Shown: piece after piece, positions 34,822 to 47,270 of the stretch
How the letters are laid out: the number at the start of each line of letters is the position of its first letter
How positions within the stretch are numbered: position 1 is the stretch's first letter
Origin: Strix aluco
Taxonomy: Eukaryota > Chordata > Aves > Strigiformes > Strigidae
Length of the DNA: 64,000 nucleotides
NCBI RefSeq assembly: GCF_031877795.1
Contig: NC_133943.1
Location: forward strand, 10,347,001 to 10,411,000
Direction of reading: 5' to 3'
Translations under genes and position numbers: made by a program
Notes under the pieces: model-generated
What the model saw: only the letters and a program-made list of their open reading frames with translations
Databases searched by the model: none
What the model was told of the DNA's origin: nothing

Positions 34822-37800
34822 TCATCGGAGCTCGTGGTCGACTGGAGGCTGAGCTGGCATGGGCTCTGTGGGCTGTGGGTGGCTGTTTCCCTCGGAGCCT
34901 GGGTGAGGGGCATCGGGCTTATCTGACCCCTCGCAGGCGCTGTCGTCCTGCTCGGGGAGCTGGAGGAAGTCAGGCAGGACCAGGTCCTCCTTGGAGAGCA
35001 GCCCACGCTGGTCGTTGGCCCGGCAGCTCTGGGCACGGTTCAGCAGCTCCACCAGCCCTGGGGGAAATGCAGGTCATGCACCTGAGCCCAGCAGTCGGGC
35101 TCCTGTCCTAACGCCTCGGCTGCCCTCTCCACCTGATGTGACCCTGAACAAGTCCCAGGCACAGTGCCTGCACCTTCTCCCTGCTCCATGCCAGCACCCG
35201 TGGGACTCATCCCTAGTGCACTGGGGGACCCCAAGTCCCCCATCGCCCATCCCCAACTTCACGGGACCCTGCACCCATCCCCAGCAGACCAGGGGCCCTG
35301 CATCCCTCACTCTGTGTTTTGCCCCAGCCCCTCAGGTTTCAGACACACCAGGTCTCACCTTCCAGGTCATACGTGCGGCGGTTCAGGTTTGTGGCAGCTG
35401 AAGACCGGGGCCGGGAGAAGGAGGAAGGCATCTCCCACAGTGTGTCTGGCTCTGCTCCTGTTGGGCTTCCCTCCTGCGATGAGCAGCCCAGGCCTCAGTG
35501 ATGGGGCAAGGAGGCAGCACTCCCCCAGCCCACATCCCCATCACCCTCCCGCAGCCTGACTCCAGCCTTGGCACCCGCTGTCCAGCCCCACAGCGTGTGC
35601 AGGGGTCGCAGCGGGGCACCCCTTCCCCACGGACCACAGCAGCAGCCATGGGGGAATCTCTGACTGGCGCGGTGGGATCTTGAGCTCACCTCACTCCGGA
35701 GCGGGGAGGGGGCAGCCACAGCCTCGGTGCTCTCCATCACTCGCATGTCTGCAAGGTAAGTGTTGCTCAGCACCTCGTGCCAGTGCCCCGGTCCTGGCCC
35801 GGCTGCTGACAGGATGGAGCCCATCCCAGGGAGCAGGAGCCATGGCCAGCAGGAAGCAGCCTGGCTCTGTGGGTGCTCTGCGGGAGCACGTGGCTTGGTA
35901 GGGGGACACGGCTTGTCGAGGGAGCACGCTTTACCTGCCAGTGTTTCCAGGACGAGTTTCTGAGCAGCCACCGTGCTGACCAGCTTCTCCAGGTCCAGCG
36001 CAGCCGGCTCACCTTGCTGCAACGGGAAGAGCCAGCCGGTGTCACGCTCGCTGTGGCACGGCAAAGGCAGCCAGGCTGAGGATCTGTGACCTCCCCGGCC
36101 AGACCCTGCCAGGTCACGGGCTGCACAGCACAGAGCACACCCACCAGTCCCCCCCAGCCCACAGCGAGGTGCCACAGCCCATCTCAAACACCGGTGACTC
36201 TCCACGAGCAGCCCCTGGTCTAAGCCCCAGACCCCACCGAGGTGCGAGCCCTCACCCGCCGCAGCAGCACCAGCTCCATCCTCACACCGTACTTCCCCAG
36301 CACGGGCTGCAGCGCTTCCCGGATGCGCTTAGTTGACTTCGCCGTGATGCGGATGGTCTTGTTGAGGGAGGAGATTTCCAGGCTGCGGAGGGGGAGAAGA
36401 GGCTGTCTGCAGGCACGCAGACAGGCAGGACAGGCAAGGGCAGAGCCAGGGCGTTGGGGACTGCCTGGGGGGTTGGGTGTGGGGCATCGTGTGTGGCCAC
36501 GCATGATGGGGACCAGACATGTGTGGGTAACAGCATCAGCCCTGAAGCTCCCACTCACTCAAAGCTTATCCTGTTCTCCAGCTTCACCTCCTGGTCTGCC
36601 AACACAGAGCACTCCTGGTCCAGCACCAGCGCTTTCTGCAAGAGCCAAACCATCAGGAGGGAGAAAGCAGAGCAGCACATGGTCCCAGCCTGGGGACAAT
36701 CCCGCTGGCAGGACCCCCTTCTCCCCTCTGCCCACCCTACCTGCTCGTTCCCCACCAGGTAGACCTTGATGTCGGGGAGGCTGAAGCCACGCTTCTCGCA
36801 TATCCCTGCCAGCATGTCACGGATGGAGTGGCCGGGCCGGACGGAGGCCAGCGAGGCCGTGCCGTCGGGCAGGTACACACAGCAGTACTTCATGGACTTA
36901 GATGGCAGCTCTGCTTCGCTGCCCCCCAGGCTCTTCCGATGGCCCTGCAGGAGGGATGCGATGGGATAAGCCCAGCCAGTGGCAGCGTGATGCCGTGGGG
37001 CCAGTGCGGCAACAACTCACCTCGGTCCAGGGGCTGGCAGCTGTGCTGGCCGAGGACAGGAAGCCCAGGTCCAGGCTGGCCGAGGAGTTGAGCGAGCCTT
37101 GGGACTCTCGCCACAGCATGGCACTCCCACCACCTTCTCCCCCCTCTAGGACAGACAGAGGGACAGTGGTGGGGACCATGGGCACCCTTTGGGGGTGGCA
37201 CGGCCCCTCTGCCCCACTCGGCACAGCACCTACCTGCCCAGGAGGGCTCCCGCCGCTCTCCCTTCCTGAAGGACCGGCGGGGGCTGCGGTTGGAACCACT
37301 GCCTGCTGTCTCCACGCCCAGTGGCAGGGACTTGCCCAGCTTCAGCTTCGACTTCTGGGGTGAACGGAGAAACATCTCAGTGTGGGGACATCCGAGGCTG
37401 CCCCCTCCCTTTTTCTAGTCCCCTGACTGCTCCTCTGTCCTCATCCTGGGGCTGGGTTTGCTCCAAGCCACAGGGAAGGGACCCAGGACAGTTTTCTCAG
37501 GTGAAGGGACAGGTCCCCGTGCCCCCCTTCCCTCCCTGCTCACCTTGCTGAGGTCAGGTGGGGGGCTGCTGCTGCGGGAGTGGGGCCGCAGGTCGGGCAG
37601 GGGCTGCCCCTGGCTCTCTGCCCGCAGGCAGGCCTGGTAGAGTGGGGACTTCACAAAGCGCGTGTAGCTGTCAAACTTCATCAGGTTAAAGATCTGCAAA
37701 GGGAGGATGTGTCTGCTTAAGACACCTTCCCACCCACAGCTCTCTCCAGCCCCATGGCATGGCCCCACGGCAACAGCAGCAATGCTGGGTGATGCGTGGG

Positions 37801-40800
37801 GTGGTCACACAGCCCCCACCCTGCGGGTGGGGTGGAGCACGGGTGGTGCTGGTACCTGGAGCTGCTGGACACGAAACATGTCAGGGGAGGGGCTGGCCAG
37901 CATGTCCTCCCCAATCCAGGCCTGCTTGTCGATGTTCACGGGACTGACCGAGTGGCTGGAGAGAAACTCATCGTATATCCGCCGTGCCTCCTGGGCCAGC
38001 TAGGGAAACAGGGGGGGTCTGGCTGAGGCCAGGAGCCCCTCCTCACTGCTACCCTGCAGGGAGCCCCTGGCTCATCCCCCAGAGCCATCTGAGGGGCCAA
38101 GTCCCCTGTGCGACCAGCTCAGTACCGGGGCTTCAGGACGGGCATTGGAGCCAGCCACCCCCACCCAGCACCAAGCTCTGGGCACAACACGCTGGTATCG
38201 CCGTGGAGGTACAGCCCAAGTTAGGAACTGTCCCCCCCAGCCACGTAGCTCTGTCCCCACGTTCCCCAGTCCAGATCTCTGCCCGTGGACTCTTTGTCCT
38301 CCCAGCAGTACTCTCCACCTTCTGGCCAGGCCAGGTTGGAGAAGCGGCCCTGCTCCATGGGTCCCCAGTGTGGCTTTTCAGATGCAAATCACATCCAGCT
38401 CCTTATTCCTCCGGCAAGAGCCCCCAGCCTGCTCAGCCGCCCAGAACAGGGGTCTGCCAGGACGCTGGGACATGCAGGCACGACAGCTACTTCCACCTCT
38501 GCCCGCATCCCTCCCAGCAGCTGTGTGACCCAGGCTCAGCCACGCTGTGGCTGCGCAGAGGCCAGTACCTGCTGCGTGTCGCTGGCTGGGATCTGCTGGA
38601 AGCGCTCGCATGCCTGCCAAAAGTAGACGTTTTCAGCGCTGAACTCCTTCTTGAGGAACTCCTGCAGGGCAGAGAGAGGGGCTGGCCTGGCCGGCACTGT
38701 GGCTGTGGGACAGCTGGTGGCCAGTGGCAGACGGGAGCGGGGACCGAGGTCGGGGCTGTGGTACTCACAGTGAAGTAGGTGACAGCCACGCGGTCCTGCA
38801 GCAGTGTCTCGAAGGATTCGGCCCAGCTGACCACAGAGCCCTGTGCAGAACCACAGGTGGCTGGTGGTCCTGGCAGGCTGTTTACACTGTGGTTGCTGCC
38901 ACGGGCCCTGGAGGCGTTTAACTCTGAGAGAAAAAGGGTCAGTTATGACTCCCTGGGTGTCTCCCAGCATCACTCCCTGTCACCAGCAGCCCTTTGTATC
39001 TGCAGCAAGTTCATCCACCCCATCCCGATTGGAGCCATTGAGCCCTCCCTCAGGTAGGGAATGTGAGGAGCATCACCATGGCATTCTCAGTGGATTGAGT
39101 GCTGTGATGCCACAGCTGGCACTTTCCAGCGTGACAGCCCTCCCTGCCAGCACTGGCCATCCGCCCCTCCCCAGGGTGTCACGGTGACTCCACATGTGAC
39201 TCATCTCCCAGGGGAACAAAGCGCATGCATAGGAAAGGCACCCAGCTGGGGAGGGAAAGCGGGGTGGAAGGGGACGTGGGGGGCACACGACATGGAGGGA
39301 AGCTTGGAGGATGGGTAGAGGTGCCTGACCTTACTTTCTCCATTTCTCCGGCCACAACAAAGAACAAACCCAGCGAGAGGGCACAGAAAGTGTCACCCGC
39401 GGCTCCCAACCCTGGGGAAACCCTCCCTTGGAGAAAGGGAAGGTGACCATGCATTCAAATGGAGTCCCTCCATCAAAGAGATGGAAGTTCCCAGGGGCAA
39501 CCCCAGCTTTTGAACTTTTGGCGGGTGAGCTCCAGGGAGCAGAGGGTCATTTGCAAGAGAAAGTAAGGGTATGGAAACAGGGCTCTTCCGGCAAAGCCAG
39601 AGGGAGCAGAGGAGGCAGCAAGCTGCTGCTTTGCTGGGCTCCCCACCCTTCTCCTTCTGTCCGAAACACGACATAACTCTGCACACCCTGTGCGTGCAGG
39701 TGGGAGCATCAGCCACCGGCACCCCATGCCAGAAGGATCCTGCAGCGGGGCTGAGATGGGCGGATGGGCCATCTGAGATACCTGATGCACAATGAGACAC
39801 ACCGCCAGACAGACAGACTCCTTCAGAGAGTCTGCGGCTAGCTGGTACCCAGGTTCTGCTTACCCTGGGAAGCCCCTCAGCCCCCAGCACCCAAGGGTGC
39901 CAGCTGAGCAGCCAGAAGGGAGGGACAGGCACAATAGGGCTGTGCAGGAAGGATGGGGGACTAAGGCAAGTCCCTGGCAGAGGGCTTAGCCCAGCACTGC
40001 GGGGGACCAGCCATGTGCCCATGGCACAGCCTGTGCTGACACAGGACCTGGCTCTCTGCTGGCTCTGTGCCCCTGGCACCAGGCTGGCTGTGAACTTCCC
40101 CCTCCCCTGAAGATGATGCTGGCCTCCTGTCCCAGAGCAAAGAGCAGCCTTACCTCCATCCGACACAGCCGGGCCCTGTGGGGGTGGAGAGAAGAGACGT
40201 GAGAGGGACAACACGGCGGCTGCCAGCCCGGTGGAGCGGTACCCGGGCAGGCAGCAGCATCAGGGCAAGCGCAGTCGGAACCCAGGAGCAAGGAACACTG
40301 GCTGCTGGCAAACACTGCTCTGGTGTTTGCTACAACCGGGATGGCTGCCCCATGGCAGAGGCAAAACATGGGGCTCCCAACCCGGAGGCAGTGAGTAGGG
40401 GTTGGGGCTTGCAAGGGGTGTGCAACTTTTCTCCCACCTCCTGTGCATCTACTGCCCTGGGGCGAGGCCAGCAATTGGGAAAGGGCAGATGCTATCAGAT
40501 GTAACCTGCCACCACTGCCCCGGGGAGGAGAGAAGCAGCCTCCTCGGCACAGGAAGAGGAGGGGAGGAGGGGAGGGAAGGAAGGACAACCACAGCCCTAG
40601 GCAGGCAAACTGCCTGCTCCCTCCTTCCTTGGGGCCTGGGGCTACTGAGGGCAGATGCCCCAAAATGGGGACCGAGTGCCACCGCAGATACCAGCCACGG
40701 GGATGCGGTACCCCAGGACCCACAGCAGGCAGGGAGATGGGCAGAGCTTCTGCAGTCAAAGCCCAGCTAAGCACACCCTGCACAGTGCTGGCTCTCGTCA

Positions 40801-41679
40801 CCTGCCTGGGGCCACACTGAAGCGGTGCCCTCGACCTGGCTGGCCAGTGCCCCCCACCCTGCCAGCCCCACACACCCCAGCCTGCCCCGCACACCCTCTG
40901 CCTGCTCCCATCCCAGCCCCACTCTCCCAGCCCTGCCTGTCCCTGCTACCCCACACCACATGCTGCTGCCATGCCCCTTACCCCAGCCCCACACATCCCA
41001 GCCCTGCCTGCCATTAGCCCAGCCCCACACCCCCCTATCTTGCCAGCTCCTTGCTCTTCCTCATCCATCCCTGCTGCCCACACCCACACAGCTCTGCCCT
41101 GCCTGTGCCACCCAGCACCATCCCCACCAGCACTGCTGACTCCTGTTACCCCATCCCCATACATCACTGCTTGCCCATTACCCCAGTGCCATACATCCCC
41201 ACTTATATCTCTGTCTCAGCCTCATAAACCCCTGCCTGCTCATTATCCCAGCCCCATATATCCCTGCCTGCCTGCTACCCAGCCCCACATACTGCTGCCT
41301 GCCCTAATACTCCTCTACATCTCTGTCTGCTTTGGATACCCAAGCCCCACACCCCTCTGCCTGCCCAGTACCCAGCCCCACATCCCCCCGCCTGCCCGTT
41401 ATCCTCTCCACACCCCTCTGCCTGCCCAGTACCCAGCTGCACAGCACCCTGCCTGCCCGTTATCCTCTCCACACCCCTCTGCCTGCCTGTTACCCGGCCC
41501 CATACATCCCTCTGCCTGCCCGTTATCCACTCCGCACCCCCCTGCCTGCCCCGTACTCGGCCCCACGCCGTGCCGCCGCGCAGGGCAGCCCCGGGGGATG
41601 GGGACGGGCGCCCCGGGCCGGTCCCGGGACTCACCATGCGGCCGTTGTGGACCACCAGCAGCTTAGCCTTGCCCTGCAT
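34822..41679 (-). CDS. RGS14: Regulator of G-protein signalling 14 (RGS14), 15 coding exons, 584 aa
   Basis: Scaffold that accelerates GTP hydrolysis on Gi/o, binds Ras/Rap-GTP and holds Gi-GDP. Coding exons: 41635-41679, 40154-40175, 38769-38923, 38569-38661, 37856-37999, 37544-37693, 37234-37354, 37021-37145, 36741-36944, 36559-36635, 36256-36382, 35935-36016, 35690-35748, 35359-35473, 34822-35057. RGS domain about 56-185 ([33 protein letters not shown]). Ser-rich linker with RRSF and [10 protein letters not shown] (14-3-3-type sites). Tandem Ras-binding domains about 304-448 ([20 protein letters not shown]). GoLoco motif about 507-530 ([16 protein letters not shown]). Length is close to human (566). 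The C-terminus reads VDHELR and lacks the human DSAL PDZ ligand. Exon 10 starts with an extra Lys relative to human. RGS12 has additional PDZ/PTB domains, excluding it. Confidence 0.95.
40840..41570. repeat. Minisatellite of about 61 bp in RGS14 intron 1
   Basis: CCACACCCCTCTGCCTGCC recurs at 41346, 41408 and 41469, with a diverged fourth copy near 41527, i.e. a 61-62-bp period. The CCCAGCCCCACA-type sequence from 40840 to 41340 looks like older, degenerate copies. Confidence 0.75.
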
Positions 41680-41960
41680 GCCTGGCACCGCCCGGCCGAG
41701 CGCACTACCGGCGAGGCCCGCGGCCCCGCAGCATCCCCGGCCGGCGGCGCGGCGCGGCTCTCCCGGCCCGGCCCGGCCCGGCGCGGCGCTCCCCGGCACT
41801 ACCGCTTTCGGCTGCCACAGGAAGTGTCGCCATGGGAACCGAGACCGCAGCGGGGGGAGCGGAGCCGCCCTCCCGCCCCGCGCCGCCGCCGCCGCCGGCC
41901 CCGGCACCGCCCCGATGGGCACCGGCTCCGGCTCCGGGCCAGGAGGCGCCGCGGCCTCGC
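41680..41960 (-). promoter_or_regulatory. RGS14 CpG-island promoter
   Basis: CG-dense sequence immediately upstream of the RGS14 ATG, without a TATA box. It is bounded by the hexanucleotide minisatellite at 41963. Confidence 0.55.
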
Positions 41961-41962
41961 CG

Positions 41963-42352
41963 CATCCCCATCCCCGTCCCCATCCCTGTCCCCGTCCCCA
42001 TCCCTGTCCCCATCCCCGTCCCCGTCCCCGTCCCCATCCCTGTCCCCATCCCCATCCCTGTCTCCATCTTCATCCACATCCGTGACCCATCTGCATCCCT
42101 GCTCCCATCCCAATCCCAATCCCCATCCCCATCCCTGTCCCCATCCCCATCCCTGTCCCCGTCCCCATCCCTGTCCCCATCCCCATCCCTGTCTCCATCT
42201 TCACATCTGTGACCCATCTGCATCCCTGCTCCCATCCCAATCCCCATCCCCATCCCCATCCCCGTCCCCATCCCCATCCCTATCTCCATCTGCATCCCCA
42301 TCCCCATCTCTGTCCCCATCCCCGTCCCCATCCCCGTCCCCATCCCCCTCAG
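41963..42352. repeat. CCCATC/CCCGTC hexanucleotide minisatellite upstream of RGS14
   Basis: About 390 bp of CATCCC/CGTCCC hexamers. It has a higher-order duplication: the block TCTCCATCTTCA...GACCCATCTGCATCC occurs at about 42060 and again at about 42191 (period about 131 bp). Open frames through it give Ile-Pro/Val-Pro, His-Pro or Gly-Asp repeats and are not genes. Confidence 0.9.
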
Positions 42353-42752
42353 TCCCCACCACCAGCACGGCCTGTGCTGCCCGGGGGTCACCACCCCATC
42401 ACCACCACTCTCAGCAGCCCAGGCAGCCCGGGGGTCTCCTTCCGGGCATCACATCATCCGAGGGAAGGGGGGTGCAGGGGCAGGGGGGCATCAACATGCC
42501 CAGCACACCCTGCCACCAGCCTGGTGCTGCTTGCGGTGGCCCCAGGGCCATGGTGCTGCTGCTGCCGTTAGCAGCTGGCGTTCAGGGAGAGCTGCCTGCG
42601 CCGCGGACACCGGCAGAGCCTGGCAGAGAGGAGCGGTGGACGTGCAGCTCCGAGTCACCAAACTGATGCCTAAGCAGTTTTGCCCATCTCCTAAGGTCGG
42701 GGTTCCATGTTGATCAGCAACCACAAACCAGTTGAGGATATTTTAGGATATT

Positions 42753-43194
42753 TGTTAGGAAATATAAGTAACTAACAGTTACAGGATAAACCGCAGAGCA
42801 CCATGGCAACCCACTCATGGAAATGCTAATAACTGGGACGTAAGGTGGGTGATTAACCTATCAAAAGCAGAACCCTAACATTAAGTTGGGTGCAGATCTA
42901 TGCAGAGAAAAATGAAGTGTTCCCACTGTGAACGTGCACAAAAGCAGCGTGGCATTAGCAACCACAGCCCTGGCAGGGTCTCCGGGCAGGGGGTAGTGGA
43001 GGGTGGCCCCTGCTGCTGCCTCTCTGCCCCCCGCCACAGCACGGAGCAGCAGTGGGATGGGGGGCAATTGTGCTTCTCCCCTTCCCTTTGTCAGAGTGTA
43101 GCTGTGTTGTTTGGCTTGGCTTTGCAACAGGAGTTATAAATAAAAATGTCTCACCAAGAGTGCGTGACTCACGGTCCTCACCACAAGGATAACC
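42753..43194 (+). repeat. Lower-GC block; possible old solo LTR
   Basis: An AT-richer island in otherwise GC-rich DNA, beginning TGTTAGGAAATA, with TTATAAATAAA near 43133 and ending near ACCACA. The promoter/polyadenylation-like cluster near its right side resembles an LTR, but I could not establish flanking target duplications or a family. It may be unrelated unique DNA. If viral, it is a fossil without genes. Confidence 0.2.
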
Positions 43195-43199
43195 TCTCT

Positions 43200-44117
43200 G
43201 CTAGGAAACCTGATCCGAGGACCGAACTGCAGCATGCAAGAATCAAAGACATCTCTTAATTAATATATTTAATCCAAATGTCAAACTCAGGAGCCTCTTG
43301 CCTCACCTGGGCTGGGCTGGCTGCTGGGGAAGGTGCCTGTGCCCCTCCAGACCCCTGTCCTGTGCCATCCCTGACCTCCAGCTGCTGACAGCCCAGCCCT
43401 CGACCCGCTCCAGGGCCCAGTGGTTTCCCTCTGACAGCGGCGGGTTGCTGCGGAAAGTGGCTGACGTGGCCTCGAGCAGCTCCAGCCTCAGGCGTTACCT
43501 CCTGCCACCCTCCGAGGGGGCAGCTCATGGGTGTTGGTGTTGCCTCACCCTGCTTGGGCAGGGCGGGACGTGGGGATGTGCTGAGGCATCACCCCCTCGC
43601 CTGGGAGGCTGTGTCAGCCCTGTGCACCAGGACATGGCCATGCCTGTGGCCTGTGTTTGCTGCCTGAGCAAAAGGCAGCATCCCCCTTCGGAGGCTGGGC
43701 CTGCAGTGCCTCTCCCGGGATCACCCGCTGGCTGCGGGGCTCCATCCCACCACCACGCTCTGCCCGCAGTGATGCCCATGGTGCCTGGGTACTGCATCCT
43801 CCCACTGTGCTGCCACCCCGAGCCGGAGCCTGGGCCCGTGGGGAGAGGGACACCCTGTGCCCCAGTGTCCCAGCCTGATGGGACCTGGTTTATCCCGGGG
43901 GTAGGTGACATCGGGGTGACAGCTGGCTGGGGGATTTGCCGAGGGCATTATTTAATGCTGTGGGTAAAAGGAGAAACAGCAGCTAATTCTGGAGCCCGTA
44001 ATCCTCTTCCTCCCCTGAGGATGGGGTGTGTGCTAGTCACGCAGCCGCTGGCGAGCCCCAGGGATGAGCTCCCGGCAGCTCCCGAGGCGTGCCACGGGCC
44101 AGAGCAACTCCCAGACC
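43200..44117 (+). other. Region upstream of the ARL3-like gene
   Basis: About 0.9 kb with no recognised exon; it presumably holds the promoter or 5'-UTR of the ARL3-like gene. No TATA box or clear CpG island was identified. Confidence 0.35.
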
Positions 44118-46154
44118 ATGGGTGATGTGCAGAAGGTAAGTGGGGTCCGGTGACATCCCGCTGCACCTGGCACCAGCTCCCAGTTGTGGTGCTGGGTGGG
44201 CTGGCAGAGCAGGACCAGGGCTTTACCCTGAGCATGTCCCCCCAGCACGCCCAGGAGCTGGCGGGGCTCCCAGGGCAGGGACAGCACACCTGGGGGGGAT
44301 TGGGGCTGGGAGGATCTGCTGTGGGGCTACCCTGAGCCTGAACACCTTGGAAGCCTGGAGCTCACTCAAGCCATAGACACAGGGTCCCCATGGCCAACAG
44401 AGCACCCACCCAGCTACGCCCTCTGAAATGAGGGTGCTCTGCACAGGGCTCCCCCAGCACCCCACACTCCCAGGGGCTGCTCTCCGTCATCCAGAGGCTG
44501 AAGGGTCCCCCGGAGAAAGAGCTCTGCATCGTCCTGCTGGGGCTGGACAATGCAGGGAAGACCACGCTGCTGAAACGCCTGGCGTCTGAGGAGGTCAGCA
44601 CCATCACCCCCACCCAGGTAGGTGCTGCTGGGGGCCACAGGCAGCAGGAGGGTGGCAGGTCCTACCCTCCCCTTGGGTGATGCTGGGGTTCATGTCCCCA
44701 CACAGGGGTTCAACATAAAGAGCATCCACTCGCACGGCTTCAAGCTAAACGTCTGGGATATCGGGGGGCAGCGCTCCATCCGCCCGTACTGGAGGAAGTA
44801 TCTGGGCAGCACAGACCTGCTGGTGAGTGGGGTGGCCGCCTGCAGCCCCCCCTAGCCCCGTGCGAGGAGACCTGTGTCCTCTGTGCGGGGCCCTGTACCC
44901 CAGCAGAGGCATGCGGCCTGCTGCAGAAGGCAGAGGGCTGTGCAGCTGAAGAGGAGGAGCCGCTGACTGTCCCTTTTGTCCCCATGGCAGATTTATGTCA
45001 TTGACAGTGCAGACCAGAAGCGTTTCGAGGAGACAGGGCAGGTATGAGGGGTCTGGTGGGGAGTGGCTGTGGAGTCCTGGGGCTCACACCCATCTGGCAC
45101 TAGCTCTTTGAGACTGGAGTAGGGAGCAAGACTTCCCTCCACCATGCAGCAGCACTGCTGTGGGGTCCAAGCTGCCCCCAGAGCTATGTGAGAAGGGCTC
45201 GTGATCAGAGTCGTGGCACACAGAGTCACCCCATTCTATGGCAGATCCATGCCCAGCAGCTCCCCCCGAGCTGGGTGTGGTGCCCCAGGGGTACCCAACA
45301 TGGGCTTGACTCTGCCCCTTGTGAGAGTGATCCGTCGATCGCCAGCCCTCCTCCCACCTCCCCAGCGCCAGGTTAGCGATACACCCCAGCAAAGGCTTAT
45401 GAGTAGGAAATTCAGAGTTACAAACCCTGGGAATGAAGCTGGAGAAGAGAAGGTGAGACTCCAAGTGCCAGTCTCAGCTATACCAGCACCAGACGGCAGC
45501 ATGGGTGTGCCAGACAGCATGAAGTTGACAGCAGCCTCCTGTAGCTGCCCTTTGCCCAAGGCTCTTGGTGCCAGGAGTGCTTCAGCCCTCAGGTAGTACT
45601 GCACGTGGCTCCCAAGCTCTCCCTCCCCAGCATCTCAGGCAGATGGAGCTTCAGGTGTGCATGTCTCTCCCTCAGGATGTCATGACCTCACAGCTTCTTT
45701 AGCTGCAATAAGAGCAGCAGAGAGAGAGGAGTGAGGCACTTTGGGGGACTGAGGTGTCCCAGCCTACCCTGGGCAGCTCCGTGGAGGAGGGCAGCAGCGG
45801 GCAGCAGCCCTGGGAGATGGCTGTCTCTTGGCAGGAGCTGGCAGAGCTCACCGAGGAGGAGTCTCTCATGGGGGTCCCGCTGTTGGTGTTTGCCAACAAG
45901 CAGGACTTACTGACTGCAGCACCTGCAGCTGAAATCGCAGAAGGGCTGAGCCTCCACACCTACCGGGACCGAGAATGGCAGATCCAGGCCTGCTCAGCCT
46001 TGTCTGGGGAAGGAGTGCAGGTAGAGATGGGGGCCTGCAGGCTCTGCAGAGGTGGGAGAGGACCCAAGGACCTGCCATGCTCTTGGGGCTGTGCTCTTCC
46101 CTCCAGGATGGGATGAACTGGATTTCCAGCCAGATCATGAACAGGAAGAAGTAA
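44118..46154 (+). CDS. ARL3-like small GTPase, 6 coding exons, 187 aa
   Basis: ARF-family GTPase closely resembling ARL3, which in cilia releases lipidated cargo from UNC119 and PDE6D carriers. Coding exons: 44118-44135, 44474-44617, 44706-44822, 44991-45041, 45835-46020, 46107-46154. Motifs: P-loop GLDNAGKTT, switch I TPTQGFN, switch [19 protein letters not shown], and [14 protein letters not shown] as in ARL3. The N-terminus is MGDVQKGLLS rather than the MGLLS of ARL3, because a tiny first exon adds residues; Gly2 is present. Human ARL3 is on 10q24, so a copy beside RGS14/LMAN2 fits an ancient duplicate (arl3l-type, known to me from fish), apparently missing in mammals. It lies head-to-head with RGS14 and tail-to-head with LMAN2. 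The family call is firm; the paralogue name is provisional. Confidence 0.9.
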
Positions 46155-47060
46155 AAACTGTGAAGTGCCAGATGGGACTGAGCTGCAGGTCTCTAAGCCA
46201 TAGCCAACCCCCCTAGTCCCTAGACTCCTCACAGAGGCTTGGCAGGGCCCTGAGCCTCAGACTGCCATGCTCAGATGGGCTTCCCACCCAGTTTTTCACT
46301 AATCAGTCACTTCCCCTCTTCCTGCCTCCTGGGCTTCCATGGGCTCCTTGCACCCCCTGACCCTCCTGCAGCCCCCGTGCTGTTGGAGGGAAGCATGTGT
46401 CAAGGGCTTGCACACCTTCAGAACAAGAACCTGCTCAGGACTCATCCATCCACACTGCTGGTACACCCCGCACAGGCTGCTGCAACGCACACACTGCTCA
46501 GGGCATGCTGGGCACCCCACCATGGCACCTGCTATGCTCTCAGACATGGCATGTAGAGCCAGCTGAACGGTGGGGATTGCCCTCTGCTCCTGTAGGATGT
46601 GACTGGTGCTGCCCCAGCCACAGCAGCTGGCTCAGGAAAGCCTCAGATTGGTATCTTTTGCTGGCCAGAGAAGCCCCGACGTGTGCGCAGGACCTGGGAC
46701 AAGCACTAAGACACAGAGAGGACCTGGCTGGGCAGTCACCAATGGAGAGGTTTCATTCCTTGGTCACAGCCTTGGCTGCAGCCACGCTGTGCATGCCACG
46801 GAGAGGGGCTGCTCTGCAAGAGCCCCTAGGAAGCGCATTGTCCTAAACGCACCCAAGCTGGGGCTTCTGTCGCTGCACTGAAGATGCCTGACCCGAGGGC
46901 TGGAAGATGCAGCTCCCCGGCCACTACAGCTGCCGTTGGCTGAGTGCCTGTGCGTCTGGGGATGGGTGGGAGACAAGCCGCAGCGGCGCTCGGGGAGCCT
47001 CCTGCTGCGCCAGGCCCTGGGCTGCAGCCCTGCCCGCAGACAGGCCGCTCTGCAGTCCCC

Positions 47061-47066
47061 AATAAA
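47061..47066 (+). terminator. Polyadenylation signal AATAAA downstream of the ARL3-like gene
   Basis: Canonical AATAAA followed by GCTGCCTGTGCC, about 0.9 kb after the stop. The interval 46155-47080 then serves as 3' UTR; no other coding exon is visible in it. Confidence 0.6.
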
Positions 47067-47270
47067 GCTGCCTGTGCCCTCCATGCTGCCTCGGCCAGTC
47101 CTTCCCGCGGTGCTGCTCTGCGGCCCGGCGAGGCCTGCGGGACCCGGGGGCTGGGGCCGTTCCCGGGCTGGCCGGGGCCGAGCCCCGTCCCTAACACCTA
47201 GCGCCATCTTGTGAGGCGTTGCCATGGCGATAGGCTGCCGGGGACCGTCGCGTCAGCGCCGCCGGAGCGG

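Noticed and set aside
41332-42666. 444-codon plus-strand frame with Ser-Pro/His-Pro repeats and a minus-strand Gly-Asp repeat frame
   Set aside because: They are translations of the CCCATC/CCCGTC minisatellite and the 61-bp repeat.
42753-43194. Firm call of a retroviral LTR
   Set aside because: TG...CA ends and a TATA/polyadenylation-like cluster are suggestive, but no clear target duplication or family match; kept only as a low-confidence feature.
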